Source: RGIG5270 sp045657185
GTDB lineage: Bacteria > Verrucomicrobiota > Lentisphaeria > Victivallales > Victivallaceae
DNA: 27,539 nucleotides
NCBI GenBank assembly: GCA_045657185.1
Contig: JAZOSO010000056.1
Location: 1 to 27,539 of the forward strand
Reading direction: 5' to 3'
The stretch's first letter is position 1, and the number at the start of each line of letters is the position of its first letter. Under the pieces are notes generated by a model. It was not told the DNA's origin. It did no database searches and worked only from the letters and a program-made list of their open reading frames with translations. Both the position numbers and the translations under genes were made by a program. Below are positions 22,838-27,539 of the stretch, piece by piece.

Positions 22838-23962
22838 TTATCTGATTTTATATTTATAAAATCGTCTTTTCCGTTCCAGAAGCTGTACAAATTCTCCGTT
22901 TTGAGTGATTAAAACTGCTCCGTCACGAAGCGGAATTATGAATTTCACAAATTTGTAAGTTACCGGCTGTATTGAGTGGTGTGATATTTTTTTTATCAGT
23001 TTCAGGTCTGACGGACGGATTATTTCCAGAATATGGCGTTTATTGGCGAGCAGATAAAAGACTTTTTTGAACGGATGCAGAATAATTTTGCTGAAATTGG
23101 AAACTTTAAGTTTTTCGCAATGTTTGTTGTTGATTACTTTGTAAAGCTCTCCGCCTGAAGCAAAGTAAAATACATTAGTTCTTTCGGATAGGAAAAATAT
23201 CTGTTCAGGTTCGGGAATATCCGGCATCTGAAAATGGTTTGATTTGAAAAGTCCGTCTTCGGTAGCATTGATATTTTCAATATTTTCCCGTGTGAAATTG
23301 ACGACAATATTATTTTTCGGAATAGAGAAAAGCAGTCCGCCGTCGTGTCTGGTCTCAATGGTTGCATTTACCCTTAGGGCATCGTCTATCTGCAGAAGCT
23401 TTTTATCTTTTAATTTGACATAAAAGAAGACTTTGTCCTGACATATACTGCTGACGGGAGCAGGCAGAGTCAGTATGTTTTTGAAAAGCGGCAGATTTTT
23501 ATTCAATATGATTGCCTGAATTTTATTTGTTTTTCCTTCACTGATAAAAATAAGTTTGTCAAAGAAGAAAAACATTTCAGTGATTTTACCGTCAGATTTG
23601 AATTCTGTTCCGTTGATAATTCTGAATTTGCCGTACTCAAAGATGATTATACGGTTCAGATATGAGCCGTCTTCCTGCGGCATTGATTCTGCCAATGCCA
23701 GAGTGCTGTTGTCGTGCGATACAGCATAAGCGTTCATTGCCAGATCAGAAAGAACTCCTTCTTTGGTTCTTGCCGGGGTGTAATTGAAACCGGTATGCGG
23801 GATAGATAGACGCAGAGCTATGCCGTGTAATCCTTTTTGTATGTTCGGCTCGTTTTTTTTGTAAAAAACTCCGTTGTTTTCCGTTTCTGCGTAAAGAAGC
23901 ATTCCGGCGGAAAAAACGAGTAACAGCAACAGTTTTTTTATAGATTTTTTCAGCATATTCAT
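22838..23962 (-). CDS. Exported protein of unknown function, possibly beta-propeller-like
   Basis: 374 aa with a clear signal peptide (Lys-rich start, hydrophobic core at about residues 10-24, LLYA before Glu). The rest is rich in alternating hydrophobic strands and repeats such as IIIFEYGKFRIING, KLIFISEGKTNKIQAI, VFYFASGGELYKVIN and VFYLLANKRHILEIIRP, which look like blades of a propeller in a periplasmic protein. No family is recognised. It overlaps the flavin reductase gene by ATGA and is the last gene of the operon. A palindrome (GATTTTAT/ATAAAATC, 22846-22863) lies in its last codons. Confidence 0.75.
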   Translation of the reverse strand: MNMLKKSIKKLLLLLVFSAGMLLYAETENNGVFYKKNEPNIQKGLHGIALRLSIPHTGFNYTPARTKEGVLSDLAMNAYAVSHDNSTLALAESMPQEDGSYLNRIIIFEYGKFRIINGTEFKSDGKITEMFFFFDKLIFISEGKTNKIQAIILNKNLPLFKNILTLPAPVSSICQDKVFFYVKLKDKKLLQIDDALRVNATIETRHDGGLLFSIPKNNIVVNFTRENIENINATEDGLFKSNHFQMPDIPEPEQIFFLSERTNVFYFASGGELYKVINNKHCEKLKVSNFSKIILHPFKKVFYLLANKRHILEIIRPSDLKLIKKISHHSIQPVTYKFVKFIIPLRDGAVLITQNGEFVQLLERKRRFYKYKIR

Positions 23963-24567
23963 CCTGTTATTTGTTCAAAATCTGCGGGACCGTGTTTGCA
24001 CCACGGACATACGAAATCGGGGGGGAGAACCTCTCCTTCATAAGTGTATGAGCATATACGGCACCGCCAGCCTTTGACGACGGGTTCCGGTTTGAAAGTT
24101 GTTTTTATATTTTTCTGATAAAAGTCATAGGTAAGCGATTCATCATCATTCAAAATTTCAGCTTCGGTCATTTCTGCGATAAAAAACCAGTGTGTGCCGA
24201 GGTCAACTTTGTCAATTACCTTGCCGCAGGTGTAGGCGTTGAGTCCGCTTGCCAGACGCAGGAGGCCGTTAGGCGTGCGGACAGTTTCAATGCCGTCAAA
24301 TTTATCAATATCTCTGCCGCTTTGCATGCCGAAACGGCGGAACATTTCAAAGGTGGCTTTTTCGCTGAGAATAGAGATAGTGAATTCTCCTGTTTTTTCA
24401 ATCATTTCAGCGGTAAGATTCTGTTTGTTTATGGTAATTGAGACTCTGAGCGGAGTATCGGTCTGCTGAGAAAAAGTGTTGATAATACAGCCGTTGTCCT
24501 TGTTGCCGTCTTTGGCACTTACGAGGTAGAGCCCGTAGCTGATTTCAAATAAAGCTTTCAAATTCAT
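23959..24567 (-). CDS. Flavin reductase domain fused to rubredoxin
   Basis: 202 aa. Residues 1-155 are an FMN-binding flavin-reductase-like domain (split barrel), with NLKALFEISYGLYLVSAKDG at the start and SGLNAYTCGKV and HWFFIAEMTEAEIL later. Residues about 166-200 are a rubredoxin-type iron site with Cys169/Cys172 and Cys187/Cys190 (CRIC and CPWC). Such fusions, known as high-molecular-weight rubredoxins, pass electrons from NAD(P)H to oxygen-reducing flavodiiron proteins or other acceptors in anaerobes. No flavodiiron gene is near. It supports an anaerobic or microaerobic lifestyle. AAAGGA lies upstream. Confidence 0.88.
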   Translation of the reverse strand: MNLKALFEISYGLYLVSAKDGNKDNGCIINTFSQQTDTPLRVSITINKQNLTAEMIEKTGEFTISILSEKATFEMFRRFGMQSGRDIDKFDGIETVRTPNGLLRLASGLNAYTCGKVIDKVDLGTHWFFIAEMTEAEILNDDESLTYDFYQKNIKTTFKPEPVVKGWRCRICSYTYEGEVLPPDFVCPWCKHGPADFEQITG

Positions 24568-24579
24568 TTTATCATTCCT

Positions 24580-25380
24580 TTACAATATTAGAGTTATCGC
24601 CATGACAAACATGCCGAGTATAAATCCGTAAATAGTTTTGTGGTGTTCTCCGTATGCTTCCGCCAGCGGCAGAAGTTCGTCAAAGGAGATAAATACCATA
24701 ATACCTGCAACACAGGCAAAAAGTATTGACAGCAGAGCTTCAGAGAGAAACGGCAGCAGAAACAAAAGTGCAATCAATGCACCGAATGGTTCCGCCAGTC
24801 CCGAAAGTGAAGAAATCAGAAATGCTTTTTTTCTGCTGCCGGTTGCGTGATATATCGGAACCGACACGGTGATGCCTTCGGGGATATTGTGAATGGCTAT
24901 TGCAACTGCAATGGATATCCCGGTTGCAGGATTGTCAAGCGCGGCGATAAATGTCGCCATGCCTTCAGGAAAGTTGTGCAAAGCCATGGCAAATGCGAAA
25001 AGAAAACCGCTCCTGAGCAGTTTTTTTCTGTTGCGGGGGTGGTCCATTTCCTCAACTTTGCGTACTTCGTGAGGATTTTCGTATTCAGGTATCAGGCGGT
25101 CAATGGCAAGCGAGATGAGTATGCCGCCGAAAAATGCCGCCAGAGCATAAAATCCTCCGCTTTTGCCGAAAAGTTCCTGCAAGCTGCTGTTTGCATCAGC
25201 CAGCAGTTCTGCAAAGGAAATATAAATCATTACTCCTGCGGAAAAGCCGAGCATTGACGCCAGAAATTTGGTATTTGTAGTTTTTGTGAAAAATGCAATG
25301 ACACTGCCGATCATAGTGGCAAGACCTGCCGTTGCCGTCAGGAGAAAACCTATCAGAATACTGCTGAATGATATTTCCAT
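24580..25380 (-). CDS. zupT: ZIP-family metal transporter (ZupT-like)
   Basis: 266 aa with eight predicted membrane helices. The metal-binding helices carry HNFPEGMATF and HNIPEGITVS, the diagnostic ZIP motifs in the ZupT subgroup. It would import zinc, iron or manganese across the inner membrane. A charged loop (about residues 118-140) with Glu, His and Arg separates the two halves. The gene lies 18 bases after the receiver gene and 12 before the flavin reductase gene. No Fur- or Zur-like site was recognised. Confidence 0.92.
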   Translation of the reverse strand: MEISFSSILIGFLLTATAGLATMIGSVIAFFTKTTNTKFLASMLGFSAGVMIYISFAELLADANSSLQELFGKSGGFYALAAFFGGILISLAIDRLIPEYENPHEVRKVEEMDHPRNRKKLLRSGFLFAFAMALHNFPEGMATFIAALDNPATGISIAVAIAIHNIPEGITVSVPIYHATGSRKKAFLISSLSGLAEPFGALIALLFLLPFLSEALLSILFACVAGIMVFISFDELLPLAEAYGEHHKTIYGFILGMFVMAITLIL

Positions 25381-25398
25381 TTTTTCACCGCGAGGGGG

Positions 25399-25800
25399 TT
25401 ATTTTTCATCCAGAATCCGGCGTATTTCAGCGGCAATCGCGGGAATACGGTGCGGTTTGGCAAGAAAGCCTTTGGCTCCGTTTTCCAGCAGTTCCTGCAC
25501 TTCTTCGCCACCGACAAATCCGCTTGAGAGCAGAACTTTTGCTTCGGGATCAATTTCCCGTATCTGCTTGAATGCTTCATATCCGTTGAGTTCTGGCATG
25601 ATCATATCCAGCAGTACCAGATCTATTTCATGCGGATTTTCACGGTATATTTCAACTGCGTCAAGTCCGTTCTCAGCGAGAATAACGGAATAACCCAGAT
25701 TTTGCAATGCTTCAATCAGAAAATCCCATATACTTTCATGGTCATCAACGATCAGAATTGTTTCGCTGCCATGGGGTAATTCATCAAATTTTCCTGCCAT
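25399..25800 (-). CDS. Single-domain response regulator receiver protein
   Basis: 133 aa from the ATG at 25800, chosen for the AAGGAGG 5 bases upstream; a GTG at 25824 extends the frame without a site. The receiver residues are all there: acidic pair Asp19-Asp20, phospho-acceptor Asp65 in LVLLDMIMP, Ser92 in LLSSGF and Lys115 in FLAKP. There is no output domain, so it works by protein contact or in a phosphorelay. Sequence style matches the receiver parts that end hybrid histidine kinases. It heads the operon with the metal transporter, with no kinase nearby. Confidence 0.92.
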   Translation of the reverse strand: MAGKFDELPHGSETILIVDDHESIWDFLIEALQNLGYSVILAENGLDAVEIYRENPHEIDLVLLDMIMPELNGYEAFKQIREIDPEAKVLLSSGFVGGEEVQELLENGAKGFLAKPHRIPAIAAEIRRILDEK

Positions 25801-25841
25801 TTTTCCTCCTTCAAAAATTGACACTCCGACAGATATATTAT

Positions 25842-25869
25842 ATTATAGCAGTTTTTTTCAATTCGGCAA
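25842..25869 (-). promoter_or_regulatory. Candidate promoter of the receiver-ZIP operon
   Basis: On the minus strand TTGCCG (25864-25869), a 16-base spacer and a perfect TATAAT (25842-25847), about 40 bases before the receiver start. Overlapping TATAAT-like words continue downstream (25829-25841). Confidence 0.6.
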
Positions 25870-25894
25870 GTATATTTATGTAAAAATACACTCA

Positions 25895-25926
25895 AAATTT
25901 GCAAATTTCTTTTTCCATGCTAATTT
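25895..25926 (+). promoter_or_regulatory. Candidate prmA promoter overlapping a palindrome
   Basis: TTGCAA (25899-25904), a 16-base spacer and TAATTT (25921-25926) form a moderate promoter for prmA. A perfect 14-bp palindrome AAATTTGCAAATTT (25895-25908) covers the -35 box and could be a repressor site; being almost all A/T it may be chance. Confidence 0.4.
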
Positions 25927-25960
25927 ATCAATATAACAAAACAGAAAAAGGAGTTTTTTT

Positions 25961-26848
25961 ATGAATGTCAATGAAATGCTGTATTGCGTGAATATTGAAG
26001 ATAATGCAGGCGAATTCAGTGCTGCCGCTGAATTTTTGAACGCCGCTGAACTTGATTTCAGTTCTTATGAAAACAAAGAGACAAAAACAGTGCATCATAC
26101 CGTTTATGCTCTGACCGAAGAAGACGGACGCAGGAATTTTGAATTTTTGCAGGAAAATATTCCGCTGTGGAATGAATACGGTACCGAGCTTGGCAAGATT
26201 GAATATTTTGAGATGAAAAAAGAGGATTGGGCGAATGTCTGGAAAAAGTATTTCAATATCATTCATATCTCCGACCGTCTTGTTATCAAGCCGTCCTGGC
26301 TGGAATTCAATCCCCGCCCCGATCAGGTTGTTGTGCATATTGACCCCGGTATGAGTTTCGGAACGGGGCAGCATGCAACGACATCGTACTGTTTGAAGAT
26401 GATTGACAAGCTTGCTGATGATGCTGAGGTTTCAAGTTTTCTGGATGCCGGATGCGGTTCAGGTATTCTCACTATCGGTGCTGCCAAATTGAATTATACT
26501 GATTTGCACGCATTTGATTTTGACCCCGATGCTGTTATGATAGCCGAAGAAAATTTTGAAATCAATGAAATTCCGCTTGAACAAATCAAACTTACCGTGG
26601 ATGATGCCGAAGTTTATCAGGCCGGCAGACAGTTTGACCTTGTATGTGCCAATATCCTCGGGCATTTGCTGATTAAATTCAAAAATAATATTGCCAGCTG
26701 GGTGAAACCGGGCAAATATCTCGTTCTGGCAGGAATTCTCAATGAAGAATTCGATAATTTGTCACAGGAGTTCACCTCAATCGGCTTTACTGAACTCGAC
26801 CGTTTCTCTGAAAAAGAGTGGACAGGCGGGCTTTTTCGCAAAAATTGA
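25961..26848 (+). CDS. prmA: Ribosomal protein L11 methyltransferase
   Basis: 295 aa. The N-terminal domain (about 90 residues) recognises L11; the class I methyltransferase part has DPGMSFGTGQHATTSYCL, the SAM loop DAGCGSGILTIGAAKL, DFDPDAV and the motif CANILGHLLI. It trimethylates L11 using S-adenosylmethionine. AAAGGAG precedes the ATG at 25961. It is divergent from the receiver operon and followed by a hairpin. Confidence 0.92.
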   Translation: MNVNEMLYCVNIEDNAGEFSAAAEFLNAAELDFSSYENKETKTVHHTVYALTEEDGRRNFEFLQENIPLWNEYGTELGKIEYFEMKKEDWANVWKKYFNIIHISDRLVIKPSWLEFNPRPDQVVVHIDPGMSFGTGQHATTSYCLKMIDKLADDAEVSSFLDAGCGSGILTIGAAKLNYTDLHAFDFDPDAVMIAEENFEINEIPLEQIKLTVDDAEVYQAGRQFDLVCANILGHLLIKFKNNIASWVKPGKYLVLAGILNEEFDNLSQEFTSIGFTELDRFSEKEWTGGLFRKN

Positions 26849-26858
26849 TTGATTGCAG

Positions 26859-26907
26859 TCAGGCATGATGTGTTCTTTCATTCGCATTATGCCTGATATG
26901 TTTTTGT
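26859..26907 (+). terminator. Hairpin terminator after prmA
   Basis: Arms TCAGGCATGATG (26859-26870) and CATTATGCCTGA (26885-26896) pair over 12 positions with one G-T, followed by TATGTTTTTG. The T run is interrupted, so efficiency is uncertain. Confidence 0.6.
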
Positions 26908-27021
26908 AAAATTTTTTTGAAAAATTGTTAAAATTTGTCAAATTTTTATTGTTTTTTTGCTTAAAAACGATTGTTTTTTGCATTTTTTTAAATTTTTTTT
27001 CAAATTTTTACATTTCAGGAC
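26908..27021. other. A/T-tract region upstream of the 58-aa gene
   Basis: This gap holds repeated T and A runs at near-helical spacing and no frame of interest. It resembles curved DNA or an UP-element region feeding the promoter at 27022. Confidence 0.4.
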
Positions 27022-27049
27022 TTGTTTTATTCAATCTTTACGCTATAAT
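27022..27049 (+). promoter_or_regulatory. Promoter of the 58-aa gene
   Basis: TTGTTT (27022-27027), a 16-base spacer and a perfect TATAAT (27044-27049), about 40 bases before the start codon, downstream of long A/T tracts. Confidence 0.65.
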
Positions 27050-27088
27050 GTATTTAACCGATAATTCCTAACCCAAAAGGAGAAAAAA

Positions 27089-27265
27089 ATGAAACACTCT
27101 TTCTACGATGTAAAAACCAAACAGAAAGTCACCGCAGAAGTTACCGAATTTGTTTCTTATGGTGATGAAGGCCGTAAACGCTATGCTTTCAAAGCCAAAA
27201 CTGCTGATGGCCGCAATTTGACTGCATTTGTTGCTAAAGCTGACTGGGATGCAGCCCAGAAGTAA
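27089..27265 (+). CDS. 58-aa conserved-looking small protein, unrecognised
   Basis: ATG at 27089 with AAAAGGAG 7 bases upstream, ending at TAA 27263-27265. The protein begins MKHSFYDVKTKQKVTAEV and contains DEGRKRYAFKAKTADGRNL, followed by TAFVAKADWD; it reads as a small, soluble, basic beta-rich protein without Cys or membrane segment. Codon use resembles that of the highly expressed genes here. It has its own strong promoter and strong terminator, so it is a single-gene unit, probably well expressed. Short proteins of similar style exist in other bacteria in my memory, but I cannot name a family or function. Confidence 0.8.
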   Translation: MKHSFYDVKTKQKVTAEVTEFVSYGDEGRKRYAFKAKTADGRNLTAFVAKADWDAAQK

Positions 27266-27279
27266 TCGTCTGTTTGTAT

Positions 27280-27314
27280 AAAAAAGCCCCTGAAGCAGAT
27301 TCCGGGGCTTTTTT
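27280..27314 (+). terminator. Strong intrinsic terminator after the 58-aa gene
   Basis: Arms AAAAAAGCCCC (27280-27290) and GGGGCTTTTTT (27304-27314) form a perfect 11-bp stem with a 13-base loop. The A-rich left arm means it can also work on the minus strand. Confidence 0.92.
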
Positions 27315-27347
27315 ATTTGGCTCTGTACTAAATATAGACTGATTTTT

Positions 27348-27520
27348 ATCATCTTTCCAATAATTTTCTATAAGTTTGACTGAAGAAAATGTCAAATATA
27401 ATTAAAAGGTTTGGAAAAAGATGAGGGGGTGCAGGGGGAGAAGAAAAGAACCATATAAAAAGGCGGGTGGAACGCCAAAAGGTTTTTTCTTTTCCTCCTG
27501 CAACAAATCAGTCATCTTTT
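27348..27520. repeat. Nested inverted repeats at right end, no convincing gene
   Basis: Three elements are visible. ATCATCTTTCCAA (27348-27360) pairs with TTGGAAAAAGATGA (27411-27424) with a 2-base bulge, enclosing TTTGAC/GTCAAA (27375-27380 and 27391-27396). The same AAAAGATGA (27416-27424) also pairs perfectly with TCATCTTTT (27512-27520), which encloses the purine-rich arm at 27430-27452 and its pyrimidine-rich partner at 27481-27502 around AGGCG/CGCC. The two outer pairings exclude each other. It could be a dispersed intergenic repeat, a small mobile element end, or a structured RNA. Confidence 0.45.
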
Positions 27521-27539
27521 ATAACACAGCCTTTTATTT

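Noticed and set aside
27421..27539. Open frame from ATG at 27421 to the window edge
   Set aside because: It starts within an inverted repeat, has no proper ribosome site and gives a basic, unconvincing peptide; I treat it as part of the repeat.

Overview
The window is dense, ordinary-looking bacterial chromosome with moderate, AT-leaning base composition, strong AGGAG-type ribosome binding sites and many intrinsic terminators. An LptF/LptG-type permease and a lipobox lipoprotein indicate a diderm. Gene content and neighbourhoods (aroQ-accB-accC, obgE with the L27/L21 genes, a short lipoprotein, coiled-coil membrane proteins of unknown function) fit the PVC superphylum, perhaps a Lentisphaerota/Victivallales-like lineage. 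That placement is an inference from gene style, not from a marker search.

Region 1 (1-7434, all minus strand) looks like one long operon. It reads, in transcription order: a membrane-anchored coiled-coil protein, a 67-aa membrane peptide, a 49-aa lipoprotein whose coding sequence contains a terminator-like hairpin, an OppF-type ABC ATPase without visible partners, a GT-C-type membrane glycosyltransferase that apparently uses a rare ATT start, two half-size YeeE/YedE membrane proteins, and a large secreted Sel1-like protein that runs off the left edge.

Region 2 (7435-13760, plus) holds rpmA, obgE, rplU (in an unusual order), purC, and a tightly overlapping araB-like/aroE/prepilin-peptidase set. 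Region 3 (13784-16711) is aroQ-accB-accC-asp23, driven by a near-consensus promoter so close to the aroQ start that the message is probably leaderless. Region 4 (16723-19910) is a compact housekeeping operon: SpoU methyltransferase, NAD kinase, CxxCxxCC protein, gmk, coaC, tsaE. Region 5 (19928-22837) is an lptF/lptG permease plus a COG2509-type flavoprotein, again behind a TTGACA-17-TATATT promoter.

Region 6 (22838-25869, minus) is an operon of a lone receiver protein, a ZIP metal transporter, a flavin reductase-rubredoxin fusion and an exported protein of unknown function. Region 7 (25895-27539, plus) holds prmA, then a strongly promoted and terminated 58-aa orphan gene, then about 200 bases without a convincing gene that contain nested, partly competing inverted repeats.

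Most genes are housekeeping. The points most worth following are the ATT start, the hairpin inside the lipoprotein gene, the leaderless aroQ promoter, the terminators pressed against downstream start codons, the YeeE/YedE pair without its usual cysteines, and the structured right end. No phage, insertion sequence, CRISPR array, tRNA or rRNA was seen.
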